A stretch of 64,000 nucleotides of DNA from Methanolobus profundi (GCF_900114835.1 NZ_FOUJ01000001.1:806001-870000), one strand, 5' to 3'. Positions 36,815 to 45,965 are shown, numbered from the stretch's first letter. The notes: generated by a model not told the origin, from the sequence alone. A program made the numbers and translations.

Positions 36815-38967
36815 AGGAACTCGTCATTCCAATGGAGAACATACAGGAAGAACATCGTGATCTCATAGGTTCAAAGGCATTCTCACTTCATTCCATATTC
36901 CATATCGGTTTTAATGTTCCCTCATACATCTGTATCACTACAAATGCCTATGAAAGGTATCTGAACTCAAGTTCTCTTAAAGGAAGGATCATACTGGAGC
37001 TTTCCAGAAAAGACATTAGTGATATGCGCTGGGAAGAGATGTGGGATACCTCTCTTAGGATCAGGAACATGTTCCTCAACACGCCGATCCCCAATTCACT
37101 TGCCAGTGATATCCGGAAATATATTGCTGAACGCTTCACTGATACACCGGTGGTTGTCAGATCATCAGCGCCCGGAGAGGACTCATCCCAGACATCCTTT
37201 GCAGGGCTTCATGAATCCTATGTCAACATTAGAGGAACTGAGGCAATACTGGAACATATAAGGCTCGTGTGGGCTTCCCTGTGGTCCGATGCAGCTATCC
37301 TCTACAGGAAAGAACTAGGACTTGACATAAAGCATAGTAAAATGGCTGTCCTTGTCCAGGAACTCATTGCAGGTGATGTTTCAGGGATAATCTTCAGCAG
37401 CAGTCCTGAGAACAAAGAACAATTGGTCATCGAGGCCATACATGGTCTTAATAAAGGACTTGTGGATGGAGATATAGAACCTGACAGGTGGTCGATCGAC
37501 AGGAGAACAGCATCGATCGATCAATATTCCAGTCCATCTGGTCGCAATAGGATCGTGCATCTCAGGGATTCAGGAACATCCCTTGAAAGTTCCTCTGATG
37601 AACTATCTCGTACTGTCCCTTTAGATGAGACCGAGATTCACAGGCTACATAGTATAGCAATGGAACTGGAAAGCTCATTCGGACATCCACAGGACATCGA
37701 GTGGACAAAAAAGGATAATGAGCTATATATCCTGCAGTCAAGACCAATAACAACTGCAGATGATGAAGAAAAGCTCTGGTATCTTTCTCTCAGAAGGAAC
37801 ATGAATAACCTGAAACAGCTTCGCCTGAAGATAGAGAACGAACTTATCCCGGAGATGATAGAGGATGCCAGGATCCTTGGTTCTGTTGATACAGGATCAA
37901 TGAACAATGAAGAGCTTGCCGGGGAAATAATACGGCGAAAAGAACTTTATGATAACTGGGATAAACGATATACTGATGAGTTCATTCCTTTTGCCCACGG
38001 AATGCGACTTTTCGGTCAGGTCTATAATGATATGGTAAGACCATCTGACCCATATGAGTTCATGGGGCTTCTTTCCGGTTCAGGATTGCTGAGCATTAAA
38101 AGGAACAAAAGACTTGGCCAGATGGCAGATATTTTAAGGACCGATCCATCTCGTTTTGATAAAATAATGGCTGGTTCCATTGATGACTCTTTTGAAAAAG
38201 AGATCGATACTTTTCTGGAAGATTTCGGTCATTCTGGTTCCATAGGGAACAGAGATGAGTTGTTAAAGCTCATAACGGAAATGGCTTCAAGACCTGAAAA
38301 GAAGATCCCGGTAGAAAGCGGTCATAGTGATGTGGAAGAAAAGTTCTTTTCTTCGTTCCCTGAAAAGGACCGGGCATTTGCTGAAGAACTACTGGATATT
38401 GGACGTATAAGTTATCGCCTGCGTGATGACGATAATATCTATCTTGGCAGAATAGAGCATCAGTATCTTTTGTCACTGGACGAGGCAAAGCGAAGGCTTG
38501 CAGACAGAATAGAAGGTCCTGAAATATCAAACGATATTGAATTACAGGAGATACTGAAAGCGCTTAACAACGAAACATATGTTCCTGTGATCAGTAAGAT
38601 GGATGAGAACAAGAAGACTGGTTCAGACAGTAAGCTTTTCAAAAGGCAGATACAGGGTCAACCGGCAGGAAAAGGACTTGTCACCGGTATTGCACATGTG
38701 ATCGACGATAACAAGGAGCTCTTCAACGTAAGATCAGGTGAGATACTAGTCTGTGATGCGATCGATCCGAACATGACCTTCATCGTACCCATCGTAAGCG
38801 GAATTGTAGAACGTAGGGGTGGGATGCTGATTCATGGTGCTATCATTGCAAGAGAATATGGCATTCCATGTGTGACAGGTATACCCGATGCGACCATGGT
38901 GATAATGAATGGTGATGAGGTCACAGTGGATGGTTATCTGGGGATCGTCACAATAAAGAGGAAGTGA
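36811..38967 (+). CDS. PEP synthase / PPDK-like phosphotransferase without PEP-binding barrel
   Basis: A 718-residue protein with the ATP-binding pyruvate-phosphate-dikinase N-domain (about 10-310; VVRSSAPGEDSSQTSFAGLHES and QDIEWTKKDNELYILQSRP), a middle helical domain (about 320-600), and the swivelling phosphohistidine domain with His675 in GGMLIHGAIIAREYGIPCV. The TIM-barrel that binds PEP/pyruvate in true PEP synthase is missing. The layout is that of rifampin phosphotransferase and similar dikinases, which move phosphate from ATP through His to a small molecule bound by the middle domain. The acceptor is unknown. Confidence 0.85.
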   Translation: MKELVIPMENIQEEHRDLIGSKAFSLHSIFHIGFNVPSYICITTNAYERYLNSSSLKGRIILELSRKDISDMRWEEMWDTSLRIRNMFLNTPIPNSLASDIRKYIAERFTDTPVVVRSSAPGEDSSQTSFAGLHESYVNIRGTEAILEHIRLVWASLWSDAAILYRKELGLDIKHSKMAVLVQELIAGDVSGIIFSSSPENKEQLVIEAIHGLNKGLVDGDIEPDRWSIDRRTASIDQYSSPSGRNRIVHLRDSGTSLESSSDELSRTVPLDETEIHRLHSIAMELESSFGHPQDIEWTKKDNELYILQSRPITTADDEEKLWYLSLRRNMNNLKQLRLKIENELIPEMIEDARILGSVDTGSMNNEELAGEIIRRKELYDNWDKRYTDEFIPFAHGMRLFGQVYNDMVRPSDPYEFMGLLSGSGLLSIKRNKRLGQMADILRTDPSRFDKIMAGSIDDSFEKEIDTFLEDFGHSGSIGNRDELLKLITEMASRPEKKIPVESGHSDVEEKFFSSFPEKDRAFAEELLDIGRISYRLRDDDNIYLGRIEHQYLLSLDEAKRRLADRIEGPEISNDIELQEILKALNNETYVPVISKMDENKKTGSDSKLFKRQIQGQPAGKGLVTGIAHVIDDNKELFNVRSGEILVCDAIDPNMTFIVPIVSGIVERRGGMLIHGAIIAREYGIPCVTGIPDATMVIMNGDEVTVDGYLGIVTIKRK

Positions 38968-38971
38968 TATT

Positions 38972-39352
38972 TTGGTGTCGAACACTCTATTCTGGCTATA
39001 TCTTATCAACTCTGTTCTGCTTATCGACCATGAGATAGATTCTGCCTATTGGGAAGAATGGAATATTTTCAAACTCCCCGGTGGGATCACTGGATTTCTG
39101 CTGATACACATACCTGTACTCTTCTTTGTTCTTTATGGACTGGTCCTTGTATTCCAACAGTCATACACAGGTCTGATATTCTCACTTATCCTCAGTTTTT
39201 CAGGGTTATTTGCATTCACGGCTCACATGTATTTCATTAAAAAAGGAAGGGAAGAATTCAAAACCCCGATGTCAATGTTCATCCTTTCGGCAACTCTGGT
39301 GGTCTCCATTATACAGCTAGTCCTCACTGTAAAACAGCTTTTCAACATCTAA
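38972..39352 (+). CDS. DUF6713 membrane protein
   Basis: A 126-residue protein with four membrane helices. The segment LLIDHEIDSAYWEEWNIFKLPGG near 16-38 is typical of DUF6713. Function unknown. It begins at TTG 38972 or GTG 38975, only 4-7 bp after the dikinase-like gene, so it belongs to the same transcript. Confidence 0.75.
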   Translation: MVSNTLFWLYLINSVLLIDHEIDSAYWEEWNIFKLPGGITGFLLIHIPVLFFVLYGLVLVFQQSYTGLIFSLILSFSGLFAFTAHMYFIKKGREEFKTPMSMFILSATLVVSIIQLVLTVKQLFNI

Positions 39353-39401
39353 GGGACAAAAACTACAAATCGGATGTGAACGAAGTCCTTCAGAGAATAT
39401 C

Positions 39402-40040
39402 ATGGACAAAGACAAAAAACCTTCAATTAAAGTCGTTAAGGACGGACCGTTCATTGTTAAGGACCTTAAGACACTTCGAAACTCAAAGAGCGTATTCATT
39501 GAGACAGTGCCTGTAATGGCATTATGCAGATGTGGGGATTCAAATAATAAACCATTCTGTGATGGTACACACACAAGTAGTGGTTTTTCAGGTGAAAAGG
39601 AAGAGGGACGTGTTCCTGATAAAGTGGACTCTTATGTAGGTAAAAATATAACCGTCCATCATAACAAGGGAGTTTGCTCTCATATAGGTCATTGTATACT
39701 GAAATTACCAGAAGTGTTCAGAAAAGGTCAGGTTCCCTGGGTAGATACCGAGGGAGCAACACCTGAAGAGATCGCAAAGGTCATCAGGACATGTCCATCA
39801 GGAGCATTGAGCTATACGATCAATGATGAACTACACAAGGATTATCCTCATGAACCGGAGATGTTCCTTGTTAAGAATGGTCCCTATCATGTTGTTGGTG
39901 GGATAGAACTGGAAGACCCGGATGGATCAGAACCAGAGACCATGGACCATTATTCGCTTTGCAGATGTGGTTCTTCAAAGAATAAGCCATTCTGTGATGG
40001 TACTCATATAGAAAAAGAGTTCAAGGACAGGATCAACTAA
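39402..40040 (+). CDS. Double CDGSH iron-sulfur protein with (4Fe-4S)-type middle domain
   Basis: A 212-residue protein with two CDGSH (mitoNEET-like) motifs: Cys42, Cys44, Cys53, His57 and Cys187, Cys189, Cys198, His202, each expected to hold a [2Fe-2S] cluster with one His ligand. Between them is a divergent 4Fe-4S mono-cluster domain (KGVCSHIGHC, RTCPSGALSY). This arrangement is common in bacteria and archaea and is thought to be used in redox or cluster transfer. It follows the DUF6713 gene by 49 bp. Confidence 0.92.
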   Translation: MDKDKKPSIKVVKDGPFIVKDLKTLRNSKSVFIETVPVMALCRCGDSNNKPFCDGTHTSSGFSGEKEEGRVPDKVDSYVGKNITVHHNKGVCSHIGHCILKLPEVFRKGQVPWVDTEGATPEEIAKVIRTCPSGALSYTINDELHKDYPHEPEMFLVKNGPYHVVGGIELEDPDGSEPETMDHYSLCRCGSSKNKPFCDGTHIEKEFKDRIN

Positions 40041-40083
40041 AAATTTCCTGTCGCTTTGTTTTTTGTCTTATGCTTATCGAACC

Positions 40084-40551
40084 TTAAAATATTCTCTTCA
40101 TCTTTGAGACCACATTGTCAGATATGATGTGGACTTCCATTGACAGGACCATTCCTGCTGTGACCGCTACGATGAAACTGGATGGAATGCTGTGCAGGTC
40201 TATTCCTCCAAGCAGGAGCAATGCAGCAACTATGATCGCCAGGTTCAGTACAATTGTTAAAGGTCCAATGATAGGATTATGTGAGAATCCCCTGTGTTTG
40301 AATATGACCTTGTAGGGCCACCACAGGAATTTAAGGATGCCCCATCTTTTGTACGGTTTACTGTTTATATCGAGATCCGGACTTAGATAGAATGTTGCGA
40401 AAAGGTATGCTAGTGCAAATACCAGCAACATGTAAATGTCCAGATATTCTGCAACTGGAGCTATCTCTTTCCACATAATGTAGTAAAGACCCGACATTAG
40501 TGCTAAGAGTACGGCAGTATTTATTCTGTCATGTGTTTTTACTTCTGGCAT
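40084..40551 (-). CDS. DUF2227 metal-binding membrane protein
   Basis: A 155-residue protein with about four membrane helices and the conserved polar motifs THDRIN (7-11), YLSPDLDI, KHRGFSHN and MEVHIISD, which put His and Asp residues where a metal could bind. This is the DUF2227 'putative metal-binding' pattern. The reaction is unknown. It converges on the CDGSH gene. Confidence 0.8.
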   Translation of the reverse strand: MPEVKTHDRINTAVLLALMSGLYYIMWKEIAPVAEYLDIYMLLVFALAYLFATFYLSPDLDINSKPYKRWGILKFLWWPYKVIFKHRGFSHNPIIGPLTIVLNLAIIVAALLLLGGIDLHSIPSSFIVAVTAGMVLSMEVHIISDNVVSKMKRIF

Positions 40552-40732
40552 TATTCATTCATCCCCTGAATTTGAATAATAGAGTCTTCTTACTCTTTTT
40601 TATGTAAGTTCGATAAATGAGTGCAGATATATTTTTGTATTGTGGTCTTAAATGGTCTGATCTGGATATAATTCATGATCATCAGGAACATTGCACAAAA
40701 CCTAATAATCAGCAGGATATTATTATCCGATA

Positions 40733-41539
40733 ATGAAAAAAGAAGATCATCTGGTTTTTAGGAATTGGTTCGATGAGTATGTAAGATCGTTCTATTCAGA
40801 TGACCCTTTAGTTCAACAGAACATCATTCTCAAAGAGGAACACAGTATCAGGGTCTGTGAGAATGCTTCGCTTATTGCTCTTTCTGAAAAGGTTGATGAA
40901 ACAAACTATTCTCTTGCCATGACGATCGCTCTTTTTCATGATATTGGCCGCTTTGAGCAGTTCAGTAAATATAGGACATTCAGGGATACAGAATCAGAGA
41001 ACCATGCAACACTTGGTGTAAAGGTGCTTAAAAGAGAAGGTGTGCTATCGAATATTTCCAGAGAGGATAGAAGAACCATTCTGCTTGCGATCGCAGAACA
41101 TAACAGGTTCATGATAACCGGCAACCTTGATGAGAGAACTCTCTTTCATGCAAAGCTCATAAGGGATGCAGATAAACTGGATATCTATAAGGTTCTGGTC
41201 GACCAGGTGAATTCTAACACAACAAATCCTGCTCTTTATCTGGGCTTTCCTGACACAGAAGAATATTCTCCTGAGATCGTACAGGAGATACTAGACAATA
41301 AGGTTGCGAGTGTGAAGCATGTCAGAACATGTAATGACATGAACCTAACACGTCTTGCATGGGTATTCGATATTAATTTCGTTGAAACCATGAAGCTGCT
41401 CAGGGAACGGAAATATATCGATGATCTGATAGCCACATTACCTGAGAATGATGAGATATTGTCCCTGCATGCTCATTTGAATGAATATATGGCCTCTGTT
41501 CTGGAAAATAACGAATGTAGTACCAAAACACCTAAGTAA
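40733..41539 (+). CDS. HD-domain phosphohydrolase
   Basis: A 268-residue HD-superfamily hydrolase. The metal site is His37 (EEHSIRV), His69-Asp70 (ALFHDIGRFEQF), His91 (ENHATLG), and the late Asp in RDADKLDIYKVL. A soluble phosphohydrolase, likely acting on a nucleotide or second messenger; no substrate can be named. Weak ribosome binding site. Confidence 0.88.
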   Translation: MKKEDHLVFRNWFDEYVRSFYSDDPLVQQNIILKEEHSIRVCENASLIALSEKVDETNYSLAMTIALFHDIGRFEQFSKYRTFRDTESENHATLGVKVLKREGVLSNISREDRRTILLAIAEHNRFMITGNLDERTLFHAKLIRDADKLDIYKVLVDQVNSNTTNPALYLGFPDTEEYSPEIVQEILDNKVASVKHVRTCNDMNLTRLAWVFDINFVETMKLLRERKYIDDLIATLPENDEILSLHAHLNEYMASVLENNECSTKTPK

Positions 41540-41607
41540 AGTAGGCTACTCGGTCGTACCAGAACAACAGTTCATTTTTACATATCTAAAGACATCAGGT
41601 TGATAAT

Positions 41608-42033
41608 ATGGCAATAAAAGACGGCGATACAGTAAAGGTAGAATACACTGGCACACTTGAAGATGGCTCGGTTTTTGATTCATCTGCAGCTCATGGAGAA
41701 CCTCTGGAATTCACAGTTGGTTCAGGCAAGATCATAAAAGGTTTCGATAATGCTGTGATGGGGATGGAAGTTGGCGATGAGAAAACAGTCACTTTTTCAC
41801 CAGAAGAAGCATATGGTGAACGCAAGATCTCACTGGTTGATACTGTATCAAGGGATCTCATTCAATCCGATATGGAAATAGAGGTCGGTAAGACATTCCT
41901 GGTACAGACACCACATGGACAACCACTTCCTGCAAAGATAGTTGACCTTACGGAAGATGAGGTCACATTTGATCTGAACCATCCTCTTGCAGGTAAAGCA
42001 TTGACCTTCAATATCAAGGTCATCGAAGCATAG
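41608..42033 (+). CDS. FKBP-type peptidyl-prolyl isomerase (SlyD-like)
   Basis: A 141-residue SlyD-like FKBP. The FKBP half-domain (VKVEYTGTLEDGSVFDSS, FTVGSGKIIKGFDNAVMGMEVGDEKTVTFSPEEAYG) is followed by the inserted IF chaperone domain (about 70-120) and the closing FDLNHPLAGKALTFNIKV. It speeds proline isomerisation and helps folding in the cytoplasm. It lacks the His-rich metal tail of E. coli SlyD. GGTTGAT precedes the ATG. Confidence 0.94.
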   Translation: MAIKDGDTVKVEYTGTLEDGSVFDSSAAHGEPLEFTVGSGKIIKGFDNAVMGMEVGDEKTVTFSPEEAYGERKISLVDTVSRDLIQSDMEIEVGKTFLVQTPHGQPLPAKIVDLTEDEVTFDLNHPLAGKALTFNIKVIEA

Positions 42034-42045
42034 ATATGTGATACA

Positions 42046-42096
42046 GGTTGTTAAGTTCAAAGGACAGATATGTCCCTGATCTTTCAACCCTTTTTT
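42046..42096 (+). terminator. Hairpin and T-run after the FKBP gene
   Basis: Outer stem GGTTG/CAACC (42046-42050 with 42085-42089), inner stem GGACA/TGTCC (42062-42075), then CTTTTTT to 42096. Confidence 0.6.
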
Positions 42097-42210
42097 AACT
42101 TTGATCTCTTATGCCATCGATTATTGAGTGGCTGTATTTGTTTTGCGACAACTGTCTAAAACGAGAATATCATTATCATCATTCTCATTATATACTAAAG
42201 AATACATATA

Positions 42211-42218
42211 TTTATATA
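42211..42218 (+). promoter_or_regulatory. TATA box of the 42.2-kb small RNA
   Basis: TTTATATA centred near 42214, about 26 nt before the first stem base at 42240. Confidence 0.55.
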
Positions 42219-42239
42219 CTTGAAAAATATACTAGTGCT

Positions 42240-42405
42240 TGTAGTCACACAGTCTGGAGATACAGGCTGACTACACGACCAATGATCGGTGGTACGATCT
42301 GACCTTGATTGAAAATAACTGAAGCTAAAAACGCATAAAAACTGGAACGTTAACAAACCTACTCCAAATTACTCCCACACAACACACACAAGGTTTGTTG
42401 CGTTC
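42240..42405 (+). ncRNA. Candidate two-hairpin small RNA with G-free loop
   Basis: Hairpin 1: TGTAGTCA (42240-42247) / TGACTACA (42268-42275), loop 20 nt. Hairpin 2: GAACG-tt-AACAAACCT (42345-42360) / AGGTTTGTT-g-CGTTC (42391-42405), 14 paired bases, with a 30-nt loop (42361-42390) that has no G and contains ACTCCC and ACACAACACACACA. No reading frame of worth is present. A TATA box sits at the right distance. The design matches the hairpins at 16.6 and 62-64 kb. Confidence 0.6.
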
Positions 42406-42454
42406 AGGCTTTAGTCATCACAATTATCTAAATATAAGATGGAGTATGAGCGAC

Positions 42455-42511
42455 AGGGGAAATATGTTCCTTCAAGGAACAGGGTTATTGTCAATTTCTT
42501 TAATTTCCCCT
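42455..42511 (+). ncRNA. Nested hairpin, possible second small RNA
   Basis: Outer stem AGGGGAAAT (42455-42463) / ATTTCCCCT (42503-42511), inner stem GTTCC/GGAAC (42466-42480). TAAATATA near 42429-42436 lies about 23 nt upstream. It could also be the 3' end of the preceding candidate RNA. Confidence 0.45.
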
Positions 42512-42580
42512 CTACTTTTCATATAACAGAATTATCATCTTTTCTCTGGATATCTCACAACTATCAGGCATGTAGAGCGA

Positions 42581-43351
42581 TCAGAAGAACGATCCTAGAA
42601 CGACGAACAGCATAAAGCTCGCGGTCAGATTTGCTATGAGCGAAGCCTCAAGTCCTTTTTTCCAGTATAAGCACCCAAACACAATACCTGCTACACCATT
42701 GATGACCACAAAACGTAAAGCAGATATCTGATCGATGGTTGCAGATGAATTAAAGAGGAAATATCCAATTGCATATATAAGGCTTATGATCAATATTGAG
42801 ATCAATATGCCGGTTCTTGTTGGCTGACCGTCTGCTGTCTTTTTTATCTTCCACGATATCCACACAAGCAGTGTGACAAGCATGAATCTCAGCACCACCT
42901 CTTCTACAATACCTGCGTATAGAGAGTAAAGGAAACGTTCCCATAAAGGAGGTGTTGTCAGAGTGACTATAAGAGGTTCAGCGAACATTGAAAATACAAA
43001 ATAGTCAAGAACAAATATAACTACTGTCAGGACCAGGCCTATGAAGATCGACAACTTCACGATCGATCCGGTTTCAGAGGGTAATTCCCTTTTCTCTGAT
43101 AAGGAATTGAGAATAGGGGTTCCAAAGCCTACTTTTTTTCCAAGATACAGACCCAAAAAAACAGAGATCATCAAAATGACCGTGGAACGGATGAATTGGG
43201 TGGCCAGTAGATTGGGTAAAGAAACACCCAGGTCATAAAGGAAGTCCTCTGACATGGTTATGGAATATGGGATAGTTGCAAGCAAAGCGAACTCTGCGAG
43301 CATGAAGAGGAACCAGTAGATGTTCCAGTCCACAAGTTCCCTTATCCTCAT
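42581..43351 (-). CDS. CPBP family intramembrane metalloprotease
   Basis: A 256-residue membrane protein with about seven to eight helices. GIVEEVVLRFMLV near 155-167 is the EExxxR motif of CPBP (CAAX protease and bacteriocin-processing) glutamic-type intramembrane proteases. The second motif, usually FxxxH, is degenerate here, and the usual HxxxN is replaced by a SLIANLTAS segment, so activity is uncertain. AGGTGG lies five bases before the ATG. Confidence 0.8.
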   Translation of the reverse strand: MRIRELVDWNIYWFLFMLAEFALLATIPYSITMSEDFLYDLGVSLPNLLATQFIRSTVILMISVFLGLYLGKKVGFGTPILNSLSEKRELPSETGSIVKLSIFIGLVLTVVIFVLDYFVFSMFAEPLIVTLTTPPLWERFLYSLYAGIVEEVVLRFMLVTLLVWISWKIKKTADGQPTRTGILISILIISLIYAIGYFLFNSSATIDQISALRFVVINGVAGIVFGCLYWKKGLEASLIANLTASFMLFVVLGSFF

Positions 43352-43390
43352 TTTTCCACCTGTTTAAAAAGTCGATGTGCAATGTGATGA

Positions 43391-44830
43391 TCACATTGCA
43401 TCCTTTGCTGCCTTTGTGAAGAAATCTATGGCCTGTGCAAGTTCCTCATGGTCCTTTGCATATTCTTCGATCTCCACACCCTTGAGGTAGGCCTCACATG
43501 CCTGAACAAGTGCCTTTGCACCTGCCTGTGTTCCTTCAGGATGAGCATGCACCCCAGAACCCATGGTGGTTATGAAATCAACATTACCCATCACATCGAT
43601 GAAAGGTTTAAGTCTCACTGGATTCAGACCGCCTGATACGATAGGACAGCACTTCTTCATGCCTCTCCAGCTGTCATCCTCAAGTACAACATGGTGTGCT
43701 ATATCCTCGTTCACAATGGCAATAGCATCCTTATCTGTCTCAGGTATCTTTGACCAGCTCTGTCTGAAGAAATGACCTTCTGCGCTCATATACTGGATCT
43801 CGTGAGCTGCAACAACATCCTCTTTTGGTGTTCCCTTCATCTTACCAACACCTGCGGTACCTGTGTGGATACCTGAAGCACCTGCAAGTCTTGCGAACTT
43901 GGAGAGTACCAGTACCGAGAATCCCAGTGGGTTCTCAGGTCTTGTGAAAGCTCCGTGAGCTGCCCTGTGGAAGTGGATAAAAACATTCGGATATCTGCGT
44001 CTGAGTGTCTGTACAGCCATCCATCCAGCGGTTATCCCATCGATCAGGAATGCATAACTTCCGGGTTCGAAACCGGCATTGACTATCATCTCACATCTTT
44101 CGATCATGGTATCGAAATCAGCGGCTGATACATTGAACGAGTGCACCTTCTTCTGACCTGTTTCCTTAACAGCCTTATCCATGGCTTCCTTAACGTGCAA
44201 TACCATCTTGTCATATGGACAGAAATCCTGATTTGCCTGTGGCTCATCGTTCTTCACGAAATCTCCGCCACCTACCCAGAAGTCATAGCAGACCTCAGCG
44301 TATTCAGCAGATGTGAGTCCCATCTTAGGTTTAACGATGGTACCAAGGATAGGTCTGTCATATACATTGAGATATGCTCTCATGTCATCCACTGTAAAAC
44401 TTGGTCCGTCATATTGCTCAAGCATGGATGGCGGGAACCAGACATCCAGGAGTTTCAGGGCTGCAACTTCCTTCATTCCAAGGATATTACCCACGATATA
44501 GGTCAGGATGTTCTGGACATTCCCTCCCCTGTCAAAGAGTCTCCATGGATATGCGATCCACACGAGTTCCCTTTCAAGGTCCAGCTGGTATACCAGTGCA
44601 TTCATTGTCCTTGAGAAAGGTGTCTCGGTATTGACCTTGAAGTTCGTACCCGTGGACGATTCAGCAGCTACTTCTGCAGCAGCCTGGAGTACATTGAACT
44701 TCCCTCCCGGTACAATGTGGAACACACCGAGCAGGTATTCCCCGTTGGTCGGGTCCGGCAACTCCATATTTACATATGCTTCCTGTTTAGAATTAAGCGA
44801 CTTGACCAGATCTTCGTGAATAGAACTCAT
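43391..44830 (-). CDS. rbcL: RuBisCO large subunit, form II/III
   Basis: A 479-residue ribulose-1,5-bisphosphate carboxylase of the archaeal AMP-salvage pathway. Active-site Lys167 in GTIVKPKMG and the carbamylated Lys193 with Asp195/Glu196 in FVKNDEP are present, then HFHRAAHGAF and loop-6 GKMKGT. The segment from about residue 355 to 390 (FFRQSWSKI ... NEDIAHHV) is the extra assembly domain known from the Methanococcoides burtonii enzyme, which marks form II/III. With AMP phosphorylase and R15P isomerase (not in the window) it turns AMP ribose into 3-phosphoglycerate. ATG 44830 is preferred over a TTG at 44851; a TATA box lies near 44875-44887. Confidence 0.96.
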   Translation of the reverse strand: MSSIHEDLVKSLNSKQEAYVNMELPDPTNGEYLLGVFHIVPGGKFNVLQAAAEVAAESSTGTNFKVNTETPFSRTMNALVYQLDLERELVWIAYPWRLFDRGGNVQNILTYIVGNILGMKEVAALKLLDVWFPPSMLEQYDGPSFTVDDMRAYLNVYDRPILGTIVKPKMGLTSAEYAEVCYDFWVGGGDFVKNDEPQANQDFCPYDKMVLHVKEAMDKAVKETGQKKVHSFNVSAADFDTMIERCEMIVNAGFEPGSYAFLIDGITAGWMAVQTLRRRYPNVFIHFHRAAHGAFTRPENPLGFSVLVLSKFARLAGASGIHTGTAGVGKMKGTPKEDVVAAHEIQYMSAEGHFFRQSWSKIPETDKDAIAIVNEDIAHHVVLEDDSWRGMKKCCPIVSGGLNPVRLKPFIDVMGNVDFITTMGSGVHAHPEGTQAGAKALVQACEAYLKGVEIEEYAKDHEELAQAIDFFTKAAKDAM

Positions 44831-44915
44831 ATAAAAGGAAAGGGTCAGCAATCTATTTTAGTTTTTGGACACTGCTATTTAAATAGAAGCCATATAATAG
44901 AAATTTACAGGACCT

Positions 44916-45962
44916 CTAAACAACAGGTACTTCACCACTTATTATATCATCGTTAAATGGATCAAGTTCATCATAATCGGTATCTATATGCTGTGATACC
45001 TCTTCTGCCTCTGAATATTTTGCAATATGGAATACAGCTTCGCCTTCATGTGTAAGGGGAAGGTTCGTTTTACCAATGACAATACCAGATGCTGAGCTGA
45101 TAACCTTTGTTTCGATATCACCCAACGGGTCATTTATGTAAGCTAAAATGTCGCCTTTTTGAACAAGTGAACCTAAGGGTACGATCAAACGTAATATACC
45201 ACTTTCAGGAGCCCGTATCCATTGTGTGGACCCGGATATCAGGGTTTTGTGTTCTTTTATCTTCTTGCTCTTTGGTCTCATACCCAGATAGGACATGACC
45301 CCGAGAATACCCCTTACTCCAGCCCGGATAGCAACCTCATTGAATCGAAGTGCTTCGCCAGCTTCATACAAAATTACCGGAATATTGTGTTTGCAGGCAG
45401 CTTCACGTAATGAACCGTCACGGACATTAGAATTGATTATTACAGGAACACCAAAAGCACGTGCAATTGCTTCTGTTTCAGGCTGATCATTAAGGAAGGC
45501 GCGGATCTGTGGAAGATTCTCCCTGGCAATTGCTCCTGTATGAAGGTCAATGACATGAGTACATTGAGCCACTATTTCTGTCATCAGGATATTGGCCAGG
45601 CGTGATGCCATTGATCCTTCTTTTGATCCCGGAAATGAACGATTGAGATCACGTCTGTCAGGCAAATAACGGGATTGGGAAACGAAACCAAATACATTTA
45701 CAATTGGGATTGCAATTATCGTACCTTTCAGATTATTGATCGTTCTATGCTTAAGGATACGGCGGATGATCTCCACGCCATTTATCTCATCCCCATGGAT
45801 CGCAGCACATACAAGCAGGCAAGGTCCGGGTTTGCGTCCGTTCACAACATGTACTGGCATTGAAGCTGATGTATGTGTATAGAAACTCGGGATAGGTAGT
45901 TCGATCGATCTCCTGGTCCCGGGTTCGATCTCTATACCTGCGATCGTAATGGAGCGCTGCAT
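44916..45962 (-). CDS. Succinylglutamate desuccinylase / aspartoacylase-like zinc hydrolase
   Basis: A 348-residue M14-like zinc carboxypeptidase of the AstE/AspA group. Zinc ligands are in AAIHGDEINGVE (H..E) and VIDLHTGA. The C-terminal ~90 residues form a biotinyl-like beta barrel (LVPLGSLVQKGDILAYINDP). It starts 3 bp after the RimK gene, with AGGTTGAT as ribosome binding site. In this operon type it likely trims or hydrolyses amide-linked amino acids added by RimK; that is inferred from context. Confidence 0.88.
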   Translation of the reverse strand: MQRSITIAGIEIEPGTRRSIELPIPSFYTHTSASMPVHVVNGRKPGPCLLVCAAIHGDEINGVEIIRRILKHRTINNLKGTIIAIPIVNVFGFVSQSRYLPDRRDLNRSFPGSKEGSMASRLANILMTEIVAQCTHVIDLHTGAIARENLPQIRAFLNDQPETEAIARAFGVPVIINSNVRDGSLREAACKHNIPVILYEAGEALRFNEVAIRAGVRGILGVMSYLGMRPKSKKIKEHKTLISGSTQWIRAPESGILRLIVPLGSLVQKGDILAYINDPLGDIETKVISSASGIVIGKTNLPLTHEGEAVFHIAKYSEAEEVSQHIDTDYDELDPFNDDIISGEVPVV

Positions 45963-45965
45963 GGA

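Noticed and set aside
36811-38967. True PEP synthase (ppsA)
   Set aside because: The protein ends shortly after the phosphohistidine domain and has no PEP/pyruvate-binding barrel.
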